Notes under the pieces: generated by a model
The model's input: the letters and a program-made list of their open reading frames with translations, nothing else
Database searches by the model: none
Told to the model about the DNA's origin: nothing
NCBI GenBank assembly: GCA_030068145.1
Contig: JAPJBO010000511.1
Location: 62,001 to 126,000 of the forward strand
Direction of reading: 5' to 3'
Length of the DNA stretch: 64,000 bases
From: Diplonema papillatum
Taxonomy: Eukaryota; Euglenozoa; Diplonemea; Diplonemida; Diplonemidae
Translations under genes and position numbers: made by a program
In this document: one piece after another, positions 9,049 to 17,967 of the stretch
How the letters are laid out: each line of letters begins with the position of its first letter
Position numbering within the stretch: position 1 is the first letter of the stretch

Positions 9049-10164
9049 ATGTCTGGAGTCGCACGGTTTTGGGAGGGCAGAGCCGAGGTGTTGCTGTCCG
9101 ACAGCGGGGAGACCCCCAGGCTGGACCTCCTTGAGGACTGGGATCAGGCGTCGGCAGACAAGGTGTGGGCGGACATCAAAGAGGTGGCAGCGGCGAAGTG
9201 GAAGGAAGAGGCGTCTGCGCCGCGTTTGTACAAGATCCTCCGCGTAGTGACGTTTGAAGCGTGGGCGGCCGGCCTGCGGGGGGAGGCAGCGGAGACCTTC
9301 GTGAAAGTGACGTCCCACCTGGGTGGCTTGGCCTACGGGTCCCTCCTGGAGTGTGCCGTCAACGACGGCGTGCACAACGTGGACGCGAAGCTGCCGCCGA
9401 TCTTTCGGTCTGCCGCGAAGAAGTGGTACAGGTGCCACGAGCAAAGGGAGAAGGAGGAGGCCGTGAGGCGGGAGGACGCGAGGGCAGCCAGGCCGAAGGA
9501 CCAGCCGCTCCGGGTGCTTGAGGTGGCACAACAACTCAGAAGGTATGGCCTGGAAGACCTGCCGGCTGCCCTCAAGCCGTCACACGTGGACCTCAACGCC
9601 TTCCAGCATCGCCTCGAGAGGCAGGATGTCGCCCTGCCGTTTGTCGACGTCGCGAAGCCGCCGTTTACCCCTGCTGAGCCCGGTTGGGTGTCGTCGGAAA
9701 GAAAGGTCCTAACATCGATCCAGCTTGTTTGTGCTCTTCAGCGGCTGTTCGTGATAGCGGGGATGGCGGGGGCGTTTGGGGAGGAACCGTTGCCCGTGAT
9801 TTTCGGCTACCCTGCGCTTGTCGCGGACATCGCGGCTCAGTTCGGGTCGAGCCTGGCGAGACAGTATGACGAGGCTGTCCGTCGCGCTTTTGCCAGCGTG
9901 ACGAAGGCGGTACCCGGCGCGAGGGTCTTGGAGGAAGCCCGCGGCCGCCTCCTGCGCCTCGATGACCAGACAGTCATGCATCTGCAGATGAAGCTGATGG
10001 CGCAGTCCGCGAAGAAGCCCGAAGCCAGGCAGCCGGCAGCGAAGAAGGAGTCCAACCCGCCAGCTTGGAGGGACAGACAGCAGCACAGGGGCAAAGGTGT
10101 TGTCAGGCCGAGCGCGGGAGCTGAAGGCGCTCCTCCCGCGAAGAGGCAAAACACTACGAGGTGA
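9049..10164 (+). CDS. Gag-like ORF1 of the YR retrotransposon (371 aa)
   Basis: First ORF of the element. The product is largely helical and rich in Ala, Arg and Glu. A Lys/Arg/Gln-rich C terminus (AKKPEARQPAAKKE to AKRQNTTR) is suited to nucleic-acid binding. No CCHC knuckle is visible. DIRS-type elements encode a Gag-like protein at this position. I chose the ATG at 9049 (MSGVARFWEGR). An in-frame ATG at 8989 would add 20 residues that lie just outside the minisatellite. The stop at 10164 is 78 bp before the first ATG of the next frame. Confidence 0.75.
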   Translation: MSGVARFWEGRAEVLLSDSGETPRLDLLEDWDQASADKVWADIKEVAAAKWKEEASAPRLYKILRVVTFEAWAAGLRGEAAETFVKVTSHLGGLAYGSLLECAVNDGVHNVDAKLPPIFRSAAKKWYRCHEQREKEEAVRREDARAARPKDQPLRVLEVAQQLRRYGLEDLPAALKPSHVDLNAFQHRLERQDVALPFVDVAKPPFTPAEPGWVSSERKVLTSIQLVCALQRLFVIAGMAGAFGEEPLPVIFGYPALVADIAAQFGSSLARQYDEAVRRAFASVTKAVPGARVLEEARGRLLRLDDQTVMHLQMKLMAQSAKKPEARQPAAKKESNPPAWRDRQQHRGKGVVRPSAGAEGAPPAKRQNTTR

Positions 10165-10242
10165 CTAGTCAGTCCCCTGCCCGAATCGCCTCGCCCTGCC
10201 GTGGCGAGGGCGTCCCCAAGCAGTCTGGACCCCGAGCCGGTC

Positions 10243-12408
10243 ATGCTAGGTCCCTCCCGCACCCCTCCCCATCAAGACCATCAACATCATCAGCATCATG
10301 AATATCATCAACATCATCAACATCATCAACATCATCATCATCATCGTCGACAAGGTCAGCAACAAGCGAAGGAAGGGCGCTGCTCTGCAGTGTCGGGATC
10401 TTGTCTTCCCCCCCTCAAACCCGCAGAGGTTCACGACGTGGTGGAAAGGTACAAGTTTGCTGAAGAGTGTGCTTCGGAAGCGATGCCTTCGGCGAAGGAA
10501 GTGGAGCGGATGGATGACGCGCTGTATTCTGCGATCCTTTATTGTGCAAGGACCCCAGTGAAGGAGGCCCAGCAGATGCGATCAGACTTCCTTGTGCGTT
10601 GGCGAAGAAGGTCCCTCGAGCTCGGGAAGAGAGAGGGGGACTCGTGCCATGTCGAACTGCTCGCCGAGCTAGTCGCAGACCTGGGCGTGGTCGGTGCCGA
10701 CGACCTGTTGGAGAACCTGAGGACAGCGTGTCCGATGGTCGGGTGTGTAGGATACGAGTCTCTGTATCCGTCTGCTGGCCCAGGCGTGCCCGAACTCACG
10801 ACCGAGCAGCTCCTGCGCCGCCAAAGCGATGTACTTGCGCGCTCGGCGAAGGCCATCCGGTCAGACAACCCGGCGAACAAGGGTGCTGTCTGGGACTCCA
10901 TCCAGAGGGAGCTGGAGGCGGGCTACATGGTAGAGGTGCAGGTGCCTCCCCCGAATGCTGTGTTTCTGCGGCGTTTTGTTATTCGCCAGGTGAAAGCCGA
11001 CCAGGAGGGTTGTCCGGTGAAACTGCGTCCGTGCGACGATGGTCGCATGGCCCTTGTGAACAAAGCCGTCTTCACTACCACGAAGGTGCGCCTCGATACA
11101 GCGGACATGTTCGCGGAGGTGGCGAGGCTGCTGGCGGCCAGTTCGCCCGACGGCTCCTCATTCTACTCAGTAGGGCTGGACCATAAAGAGGCTTACCGCC
11201 AGCTCCGGGCCAGGAATGATGAAGTGTGCAGGTGCGTGGTGGCTGAGGATCCGAATGGGGCGATGCGTTTCTTCCGCATGGAAAGGTTGTCCTTCGGCGA
11301 GGCGGCGGCCGTCACGCACTACAACGCCTTCGCCAAGGTGCTGGCGAGCGTTGTTCGCCTTGGTCTAAAGGTGCCTCTATGTCAGTATTTTGACGATTTC
11401 GCGGCGCCCTGTAGGTCGGAGGATGACAAGGTGCTGGCGGACGTCTTAGAGCTCCTTCAGGATATTCTGCGTACTACGTTCAACCCGGAGAAAACGACAC
11501 AGGGCAGGGCATTTCGCCACCTGGGCCTAGTGTTCGCGGTAACTGCGGAGGCAGTGAGCATCTCTCTCTCCGGGGCAAGAAAAAACGGCTTGGTATCTCG
11601 GCTGAAAGACGTTCTGGCGCGTGACTCCCTTGCACCGGGTGAGGCAGCGGCGCTTGCAGGCAAGCTCGGCTTCGCTTCGACGGCGCTGTATGGCAAGGTT
11701 GGCCGGGTGCCTCTCCAGCCTATATTTAGGCGCGCCAATTCTTCGTCGACCTTTGTCGGCTTCAAGCTCGGCGAGCCCCTTGAGGTTGCCTTGAGCTGGT
11801 GGGTTAAAGTGTTGGAGGGGGACCCGAGCACGTTCCAGAGATCGGTGCCGGTGAGGGCGGTCCAGCGTGGCTGTGCCATCAGGTACGTCCTCCTCACCGA
11901 TGCTTGCTTGTATGGTTTAGGCGCCGTCTGTATAGTACTGGAAGACGATCGTCCGGTGGCTGTCGAGTACTTCTCCTATGCGGTTCCGCAGGGGTCCGGT
12001 CTGCCGATCCATGCTCTGGAGTTCGCGGCGGTCTCTGTGGCCTTTCGACTATGGTTCACGGGGCGGAAGGACTACACTGTCTCGGTCTGGGTAGACAATC
12101 AGACAGTGCTTGGGAACCTGGTTCAAGGGAAGTCCAGGACGAAACAGCTCCTGGCTCCTGTTCATGCGCTCTGGGAGTTCCTGGCGCAAGCGAGAGCCAG
12201 GGTTTGGTTCCAATGGGTTCCCGGGGATCGGAACATTGCGGATCTCCCGAGCAGGCTGGAACACAGATGGTCTGAAGTTGGCTTCTGTGGCCTCAGGCCG
12301 AGAGAGCGCGTCCTCGAGCAAGGTGTAGTTGAGAGGGAAATTGCTAACCTATTAAGGGAGGAACGGCGCTTCGTCAGGTGCGCTTCCGCGCGTCTGGCCT
12401 CTGCTTAA
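10243..12408 (+). CDS. Reverse transcriptase / RNase H of the YR retrotransposon (721 aa)
   Basis: Copies the element RNA into DNA. The RT active site is YFDD at residues 382-385, preceded by palm and finger segments (PCDDGRMALVNKAVF, FYSVGLDHKEAYRQL). The RNase H domain follows with the catalytic set D553 (LLTDACLYGLG), E593 (ALEFAAVSVAF), D618 (VWVDNQTVL) and D667 (DRNIADLPSRL). This is the usual DIRS arrangement. The first ATG is at 10243; the frame itself is open from further upstream without an ATG. Residues soon after the start form a His-rich run encoded by a CATCAA-type microsatellite. No maturase or methyltransferase is fused. Confidence 0.93.
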   Translation: MLGPSRTPPHQDHQHHQHHEYHQHHQHHQHHHHHRRQGQQQAKEGRCSAVSGSCLPPLKPAEVHDVVERYKFAEECASEAMPSAKEVERMDDALYSAILYCARTPVKEAQQMRSDFLVRWRRRSLELGKREGDSCHVELLAELVADLGVVGADDLLENLRTACPMVGCVGYESLYPSAGPGVPELTTEQLLRRQSDVLARSAKAIRSDNPANKGAVWDSIQRELEAGYMVEVQVPPPNAVFLRRFVIRQVKADQEGCPVKLRPCDDGRMALVNKAVFTTTKVRLDTADMFAEVARLLAASSPDGSSFYSVGLDHKEAYRQLRARNDEVCRCVVAEDPNGAMRFFRMERLSFGEAAAVTHYNAFAKVLASVVRLGLKVPLCQYFDDFAAPCRSEDDKVLADVLELLQDILRTTFNPEKTTQGRAFRHLGLVFAVTAEAVSISLSGARKNGLVSRLKDVLARDSLAPGEAAALAGKLGFASTALYGKVGRVPLQPIFRRANSSSTFVGFKLGEPLEVALSWWVKVLEGDPSTFQRSVPVRAVQRGCAIRYVLLTDACLYGLGAVCIVLEDDRPVAVEYFSYAVPQGSGLPIHALEFAAVSVAFRLWFTGRKDYTVSVWVDNQTVLGNLVQGKSRTKQLLAPVHALWEFLAQARARVWFQWVPGDRNIADLPSRLEHRWSEVGFCGLRPRERVLEQGVVEREIANLLREERRFVRCASARLASA
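10267..10348 (+). repeat. (CATCAA)-type microsatellite encoding a His/Gln run
   Basis: Imperfect CATCAACATCATCAT repeats inside the RT frame, translating to HQHHQHHEYHQHH and similar. Confidence 0.85.
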
Positions 12409-12486
12409 GAAGGGAGGGAATATTCGTTCCAGTCTGCTTTCTCCCGACTTGAGCTGCTGGCTAGGACCATTGGGATAGAAGCCATT

Positions 12487-12820
12487 GGGACAATCCCATG
12501 GTAGCGTGAAGAGCGCGATCGGGCCCACGGCAGCGCAAGCCCGTGCCCACACGCCGGTCGAGCTGGCAACGGTGGTTGCGCACGCAGCCGTCTGCTTGCG
12601 GTCGCGCCGGCTACGCCCGCAACTGCAGCCGCCATGGCGGCCACATTTCGCCGGGCAGCTCATCCCATCGCGCCAGCAATCCAGTTAAGGAACACAACCG
12701 AGGCACATTGTGAAATGTATTCGAGGTTTGCTTGGTAGAAGCTATTAAACAGAAGTTAAATTCGGACGCCGGTTTCGGCGACGACGGCTCAGAAGGCAAC
12801 CGTACCGAGGAAGAATTTAA
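12487..12820 (+). repeat. Internal repeat B1 of the YR retrotransposon
   Basis: 334 bp identical to 14368-14701. Begins GGGACAATCCCATGG, itself a short palindrome, and ends GAAGAATTTAA. Confidence 0.92.
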
Positions 12821-12824
12821 TGAG

Positions 12825-12894
12825 CGTTTAATTCAGCTAATTTCGTGCAAGCGCCGGCAGGAGCGAGATCTACCAAGCAGCTTCCTTCGATTTT
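12825..12894 (+). repeat. Internal repeat A2 of the YR retrotransposon
   Basis: Lies 4 bp after B1 (TGAG between them) and is identical to A1. The B1-A2 unit reconstructs the right-to-left junction of a circular form. Confidence 0.92.
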
Positions 12895-12931
12895 CCCACC
12901 CACCCACCCAGGAAGCGGAAGGAAGGAAGGG

Positions 12932-14269
12932 ATGTATTGGGATATTGGGCAGCTCGCCTTTGTGGAAGGTGAGTTCTCTGATGAAGAATGGAGAGAGCTG
13001 ACAGTGTCGCTGCAGGGGCTCCCGGTGGACTTTCCCCTCCTGTCGCTAAGAAATCTTCCCTACAACTATCTCCCTGGCCCCTGCCGTCCCAAGGTTTCCG
13101 TGTACCTTCGCCTCCAGGGCCTGCTCAGAGGGGCAGGAGGTCTCGAGGAGGCCTCGCGGGAGACCCGGAAGATCGAGGGCACGCCCCGGGGGAGACCAGC
13201 GAAGGCGAAGCTGACGGCACAGCGCCGGGCGCTGAGGAGTGCGCTTAGAACTCACGTTCCGGAGCGCGCACGGGACCACATAAGGTCCCTGTATACAGCG
13301 GCGAAGACGAAGGCCGTCTACAGCTCCAATACAGCGGAGTATGTGGCGTGGTGCAGCGAGGACGGAGTCGAGCCATATCCAACCTCGGTTCGCCGCCTGG
13401 AGGTTTTTGGCGGCTGCCTGTCCCTGATGGAGTCGTCGATGTACAAGACACCACACGCTCTTATAAAGGCGATTGTCGCGGAGAATTTGGCACGGGGCTT
13501 TGTCCTCCACGACCCAGTGGGCGACATCCCACGCCTTCTGAGGGCGCTTGAGAAGGAGGCTCCCGATACGGTGCAGAAGGAGCCGCTGGGTCTGGAGCAG
13601 TTCCGTCACGTTTTCCGCGCAGTGCGTAGCGTGGACGAGTACTCCGCCGCGCTGCAGTTGCTCGGGGAGCATTTCACTTTGCTCAGATCCTGCAGCATGC
13701 AGTCGATCAGGACGGAGGATATCCGCCTGAGCAAGGATAGAGTGAGAGTCGTCTGGCACTGCTCCAAGGGGAAAGGGAACTGTACGAGGGAGCTCTGCTT
13801 CGACAGAATAGACCTGGTTCCCCCCCTTTTGCTGCCGGATGCACCAAATGGAGCTCCGGCCCGGATCAGGTACTGTCCGGTTGAGGTCTTTTCGCTGCTG
13901 AAGAAAATGGCGCTGGCAAGGGGCGCCGAGTTGCTGTGCCCTTTCCCCACGTACGCCAAGTACTACGGTGTTCTCTGCGGGACGGAGGCCAGACGAGGGG
14001 TGCTGGATAGCCTGCGCAACTTGAGCTCGGCTGGACGGTGCGGCAACCCGTATGGGACCCACAGCGCGAGAGTGGGCGGGTGCTGTACCCTCTTGAAGGC
14101 GGGGATGGATCCCGACCAGGTCGTCACAATGGGCGACTGGGCGGATGCGGCGATGATTCGAAGGTACGGCGAGAAGGTTCTCCGTGACCCGCACTGTGTC
14201 CAAGCGGTCAGGTTTTATTGTCCGGTGACTTTGGCACACGTGTACACGTCAAGAGGTGCAGCACTCTAG
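12932..14269 (+). CDS. Tyrosine recombinase of the YR retrotransposon (445 aa)
   Basis: Site-specific recombinase expected to integrate the circular DNA intermediate. Catalytic residues are recognisable: R252 (LLRSCSMQSIR), H377-x-x-R380 (THSARVGG), W403 (GDWADAAM) and the nucleophile Y412 (IRRYG). A Lys in the KGKGN hairpin may be the beta2-3 lysine. Residues about 100-215 form the helical core-binding domain, with AKTKAVYSSNTAEYVAWC typical of its start. The frame is open from 12845 within A2, but the first ATG is at 12932. The gene sits between A2 and B2, separated from the RT frame by the B1-A2 unit. Confidence 0.92.
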   Translation: MYWDIGQLAFVEGEFSDEEWRELTVSLQGLPVDFPLLSLRNLPYNYLPGPCRPKVSVYLRLQGLLRGAGGLEEASRETRKIEGTPRGRPAKAKLTAQRRALRSALRTHVPERARDHIRSLYTAAKTKAVYSSNTAEYVAWCSEDGVEPYPTSVRRLEVFGGCLSLMESSMYKTPHALIKAIVAENLARGFVLHDPVGDIPRLLRALEKEAPDTVQKEPLGLEQFRHVFRAVRSVDEYSAALQLLGEHFTLLRSCSMQSIRTEDIRLSKDRVRVVWHCSKGKGNCTRELCFDRIDLVPPLLLPDAPNGAPARIRYCPVEVFSLLKKMALARGAELLCPFPTYAKYYGVLCGTEARRGVLDSLRNLSSAGRCGNPYGTHSARVGGCCTLLKAGMDPDQVVTMGDWADAAMIRRYGEKVLRDPHCVQAVRFYCPVTLAHVYTSRGAAL

Positions 14270-14367
14270 CTGTGTTCATAGGCGTCTTGGCTGCTTGCGG
14301 TGGTGCCTCAGATGTACTATTGGTGTGCAGGTTTGTGTTCCCTGGTTTGCTAGAGCTGCCCGGCGAA

Positions 14368-14701
14368 GGGACAATCCCATGGTAGCGTGAAGAGCGCGAT
14401 CGGGCCCACGGCAGCGCAAGCCCGTGCCCACACGCCGGTCGAGCTGGCAACGGTGGTTGCGCACGCAGCCGTCTGCTTGCGGTCGCGCCGGCTACGCCCG
14501 CAACTGCAGCCGCCATGGCGGCCACATTTCGCCGGGCAGCTCATCCCATCGCGCCAGCAATCCAGTTAAGGAACACAACCGAGGCACATTGTGAAATGTA
14601 TTCGAGGTTTGCTTGGTAGAAGCTATTAAACAGAAGTTAAATTCGGACGCCGGTTTCGGCGACGACGGCTCAGAAGGCAACCGTACCGAGGAAGAATTTA
14701 A
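14368..14701 (+). repeat. Right terminal repeat B2 of the YR retrotransposon
   Basis: Identical to B1. It ends GAAGAATTTAA and defines the right end of the element. Confidence 0.92.
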
Positions 14702-14714
14702 CTAAAGATAAAGT

Positions 14715-14851
14715 GGTGTCACCTGAGGGGGTAATCTCAGGGCCGCCCACGTGATAAGCCGTTAAGCATTGAGTTCTTTTAAGTACATGAACCACATGGA
14801 TTAGCATGCACCGTTAAGCAGCGGCTGCCGGCTTATCCCGTGACACCTTTT
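14715..14851 (+). ncRNA. Candidate structured RNA with Pol III-like T-run
   Basis: An 8-bp outer stem GGTGTCAC (14715-14722) / GTGACACC (14840-14847) is followed at once by TTTT. Inside are a hairpin CCTGAG...CTCAGG (14722-14741), an 8-bp stem GATAAGCC (14753-14760) / GGCTTATC (14830-14837), and a small hairpin GCAG-CGG-CTGC. The inner core GCATTGAG...CACATGGATTAGCATG recurs at 34839-34885, and in looser form at 22473-22511 and 22712-22753. It could be a small Pol III RNA or a TIR element fragment. I cannot assign it to a known RNA family. Confidence 0.4.
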
Positions 14852-14859
14852 ACATGTAC

Positions 14860-15595
14860 GTTATTGAAAGAGTAGCGTTGGCACTCTTACAGGTTCGTTC
14901 CCTCGTAGCTCACCGGGAACGGGCACTCCAGTGAAACAGGGTATGTTACCGTTTCAGGTTTGGATTTTGGGAGCATTGCCTCATGTGAATTCTGAGACCA
15001 ATTTCTCCCACGAATGGTGAACCAGCTTTGGTGACCGCTGTTCCGCAGTGGATACATCGATATGTTTCCCGACTTGCGGATCGTGCTCGGTCATTGGAAG
15101 GGGCGCGGACAGTCGACGAATGGTCTGGTTGAGATGAGGAAGCTCCTCGTTCGGCTGTGGATGTGGTATGACTGGACGTGGTTGTGGTTGCGGATGCGGT
15201 TGAAGACGAGTCGGTGAGGTCGCTGCGCTGGCGCTGAGGTTCCGGTGAGGCTCGTACCTCCAGGTGGTCACCTTCGTCTCGCGCGCGGACAGAGTGAGAT
15301 GAAGAAGCTCTTCGTTCGGCTGTGGATGTGGTATACCGAAGTTCTCAGCGGTTCTCTTCTGAGTTTCGTCTGAGGCCGACTGCCGGACATCGTAGGAAAA
15401 CTAACTTCTGCGAAAGCATTCGCAGTTTTAAGGCTTCCACTACACTTCCACGGCTCACCCGCTGAACGAGTGTGGGGCATCACAAATACAACGCCTCGTT
15501 GAGCAACACGAACGTTAAAAACTTGCAGCTTCTACTCGCAACACGAAATTAAAAATGAAAGGGGAGGATGCTTCGTCTTTTTTACTTCATTTCTT
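14860..15595. other. Intergenic with short duplications
   Basis: A 40-bp segment containing GCTCNTCGTTCGGCTGTGG is repeated at about 15132-15172 and 15296-15336. A short hairpin CGTTCCC...GGGAACG lies near 14900. No gene supported. Confidence 0.5.
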
Positions 15596-15611
15596 GGTGG
15601 GTAAGTCCACC
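15596..15611 (-). promoter_or_regulatory. Histone 3' stem-loop of H3 copy 4
   Basis: mRNA sense GGTGG-ACTTAC-CCACC, 89 nt after the stop. A second hairpin (AGTGC-CCT-GCACT) lies just before it, and the sequence after it is purine-rich (AAGAAATGAAG), as in a histone downstream element. Confidence 0.75.
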
Positions 15612-15700
15612 CCAGCTAAAAGTGCAGGGCACTCTCGCGTGGATAAAAAGAGAGGAAACTTGCGGCACAAGAAAAAGGTGGCGCTCGGGACAGCAGATGA

Positions 15701-16135
15701 TCAGAGAAGATCACCACGGATGCGGCGGCAGTAGCTGAGATCCTTCCAAGTGAGGGTCTTCTTGTTGCGGTGGAGCTGAAGGATGACAGCGCCCTCGAAC
15801 ACGCTGACCAAGTAGCTCTCCGTAGCTTCCTGGAGGGCCTCGAGTGCGGTCGGCTTGAACCAAATCGCCACTTTGTTGGCCTCCATGGTCTTCCTCACCA
15901 GTCTCTGGAACGGCGCCTTCTGCAGGAGAAGCTTCGTAGACTTCTGGAACTTCTTGATCTGGCGCGTGGCGACAGTTCCCGGCTTCCACTTCCTCGGCGT
16001 TCCGTCCTTCTTCAACGCTTTGGTCGTCTTCGGCTTGGCCTTCGACTTGGACTTCGACTTCTTCGACTTCTTCGTCACAGCTCCGCTCTTCGGAGCTTTG
16101 CTGCCAGAGGCCTTCAGTGCAGACGAACGCGGCAT
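15701..16135 (-). CDS. H3: Divergent histone H3, copy 4 (144 aa)
   Basis: Same fold as copy 1 but of the second tail type: KSKAKPKTTKALKK, one residue longer. The loop-1 segment reads NKVAIWF instead of NKVSIWF. The 3' end around the stop (CTTCTCTGA) differs from copies 1-3, matching instead copies 5 and 6. The leader resembles that of copy 6 (AACACAAAGGAAGG before the ATG). Confidence 0.95.
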   Translation of the reverse strand: MPRSSALKASGSKAPKSGAVTKKSKKSKSKSKAKPKTTKALKKDGTPRKWKPGTVATRQIKKFQKSTKLLLQKAPFQRLVRKTMEANKVAIWFKPTALEALQEATESYLVSVFEGAVILQLHRNKKTLTWKDLSYCRRIRGDLL

Positions 16136-16868
16136 GTTTCCTTCCTTTGTGTTAGCGTAGAATGGCTGTAGTAAAAGACAATTGTTAGAGTTAAAGTTCG
16201 CTTGAAATTCCGTTTTCATAGGAACGAATTGCGAGAGTGCTCTGAAAACAACTTAAAGCATAGAATACAGGTCAAACACTTTAGCGGACAAGCTTTCATC
16301 CTGAGATAACTGGCAATATTTTTGGTCGACGAAATATAATTAGCAAGTATCAGGATATCGTTGCATTGGTCAGGTACTGCTGTGTGTGGTGCTGCCTAAG
16401 GCACTGCGAGTCAATCACAAAAAGTAACGGGAGAGCACTAACGAATTTGGATGCCTCGCGGTGCTTCTGGAGTGTCGTGGAGCTGCCATCGTAGGTCCTG
16501 TCATGGTCACATTTTGCTGTTGGATTGCCAGTACAGGCAGTGTGCGCGCGATCAGCCGGCTTGCCGGCTGATTAAATCTCGAGCCCTTTTTTTGGCAGAC
16601 TCACACAAAATCGGCCGATTTTCAACAGTGTAAGCTTTGGCTATGCCGCTCAATCAGCTTGATGCACCGGCAAGATGTTGTCGCAAACCCCTTCTGATCG
16701 GCAGACCTCCCAAAAGTCAGCCGGCTGATTATCAGCCGGTCAGTTTTTTAAGAATCTTTTTTTTCCGGCTGCAATCAGCCGCTTTTTTCCTATCCAGCCT
16801 ACGTATAGCGAGCCGACGATATTTCAACGAGACAAAAAGGATTCTAAAGGGACTGCGTCAGATTTCTT
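16136..16868. other. Intergenic, AT-richer stretch
   Basis: Contains a dispersed motif GAGTTAAAGTTCGCTTGAAA at about 16190-16210, which recurs around 45500, 47222, 49645 and 53720. Short palindromic CAGCCGGCTG-like segments occur near 16550-16735. No gene supported. Confidence 0.5.
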
Positions 16869-16884
16869 GGTGGGAATGTCCACC
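16869..16884 (-). promoter_or_regulatory. Histone 3' stem-loop of H3 copy 5
   Basis: mRNA sense GGTGG-ACATTC-CCACC, 60 nt after the stop. A longer hairpin with arms 16886-16900 and 16902-16918 (about 15 bp, two bulges) sits directly in front of it in the transcript. Confidence 0.75.
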
Positions 16885-16944
16885 CCATTCGAAAAGTGCG
16901 ACGCACTTTTTCGAAATGGATGAAAAGAGGGAACGAGCGGACGA

Positions 16945-17388
16945 TCAGAGAAGGTCGCCACGGATGCGGCGGCAGTAGCTGAGATCCTTCCAAGTGAGGG
17001 TCTTCTTGTTGCGGTGGAGCTGAAGGATGACAGCGCCCTCGAACACGCTGACCAAGTAGCTCTCCGTAGCTTCCTGGAGGGCCTCGAGTGCGGTCGGCTT
17101 GAACCAAATCGACACTTTGTTGGCCTCCATGGTCTTCCTCACCAGTCTCTGGAACGGCGCCTTCTGCAGGAGAAGCTTCGTAGACTTCTGGAACTTCTTG
17201 ATCTGGCGCGTCGCGACAGTTCCCGGCTTCCACTTCCTCGGCGTTCCGTCCTTCTTCAACGCTTTGGTCGTCTTCGGCTTGGCCTTCGCCTTGGCTCTCT
17301 TGGACTTCGACGTCTTCGACTTCTTCGTCACAGCTCCGCTCTTCGGAGCTTTGCCGCCAGAGGCCTTCAGTGCAGACGAACGCGGCAT
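16945..17388 (-). CDS. H3: Divergent histone H3, copy 5, extended tail (147 aa)
   Basis: The most distinct H3 copy. The tail reads ASGGKAPKSG and SKTSKSKRAKAKAKPK, three residues longer than copy 4, while the fold is unchanged (NKVSIWF form). The frame is open upstream to 17625, but MPRSSA at 17388 is the shared start. A TATA-like GCTATATTTT lies about 30 nt upstream of the ATG on the minus strand. Confidence 0.94.
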   Translation of the reverse strand: MPRSSALKASGGKAPKSGAVTKKSKTSKSKRAKAKAKPKTTKALKKDGTPRKWKPGTVATRQIKKFQKSTKLLLQKAPFQRLVRKTMEANKVSIWFKPTALEALQEATESYLVSVFEGAVILQLHRNKKTLTWKDLSYCRRIRGDLL

Positions 17389-17773
17389 TTTCTCCTTGGG
17401 TTTATCGGGTGCGAAAATATAGCTGCGAGAAAAAGTTTGCAAGGGGTCCAGTGGTGCTGGACACCCGTGGCCAACGGAGTCGAGGTGGTTACAAATGACC
17501 GAGAGACGAACCAACGCTAACAGTGGCGGTGTGTGGATGAAACAGGTCAATCGAAGCCTAGTCGGTGCAAGCCGGTGCAAGCCGGCAAGAATTTCTGTCA
17601 TCGATCGGTGTTTAACCCGGGGCAATGTGGATGTCTTGGCTTTGGGAACCGATGAAGACCGCGGCCAGACGCGATAGCCAATGGGAATTGCAGAAGCATG
17701 AGACTCATCAGGTCGTCGAACGCATTAGCGGGCTGGGTTCGTCCACGCCCGTCAGCAGTTGAGTGTCGCTTGA

Positions 17774-17967
17774 AAATACTTGAGGGGCTGCCTTGTGCTT
17801 ACTTCGAAGGAGGCTAGAGGGGGAGAAACAATACAACTACAAAGTGGGTCTTTTTTGTTGAACGCTTACGCCCGCCACTAAACCCAGATTCACCTGTGTT
17901 TCGTGTGGGCTACAGCACATTTACCTCCTCTTTGATCTTTTGCAGCTGGCAGCCTCCTCAAGTATTT
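17774..17967. mobile_element. TIR element (MITE-like), family M1
   Basis: Ends AAATACTTGAGGGGCTGCC and GGCAGCCTCCTCAAGTATTT are inverted repeats. Related copies lie at 46323-46520 and 55164-55342 in opposite orientation, and a solo end at about 18441-18478. Homology between copies runs slightly past the TIRs (CCTGCATTGTGG), so the true boundary may be a little wider. No coding capacity. A clear target duplication was not found. Confidence 0.75.

Larger units (their letters stand above)
7830..14701 (+). mobile_element. Tyrosine-recombinase retrotransposon (DIRS order) with split direct repeats
   Basis: The layout is A1 (7830-7899), leader with 48-bp repeats, Gag-like ORF, RT/RNase H ORF, B1 (12487-12820), A2 (12825-12894), YR ORF, B2 (14368-14701). 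A1/A2 (70 bp) and B1/B2 (334 bp) are identical as far as I can read, and all three frames are intact, so insertion was recent. Split direct repeats plus RT, RNase H and YR place it with the PAT/kangaroo/Ngaro-like DIRS elements. These replicate through a circular intermediate and insert by recombinase, with no target duplication expected. The YR frame lies between A2 and B2. It is the only plus-strand protein-coding unit among the minus-strand histone genes. Confidence 0.93.

Noticed and set aside
7972-9534. 520-codon minus-strand frame across the 48-bp repeats
   Set aside because: Open only because the repeat unit lacks stops in most frames. It is antisense to the Gag-like gene and its product is a simple repeat.
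13046-14239. 397-codon minus-strand frame
   Set aside because: Antisense to the recombinase gene, which has its complete catalytic set on the plus strand.
14795-14830. GATTAGCATG shared with U6 snRNA
   Set aside because: Only ten bases match. The ACAGAGA box and the rest of U6 are absent at all four sites.
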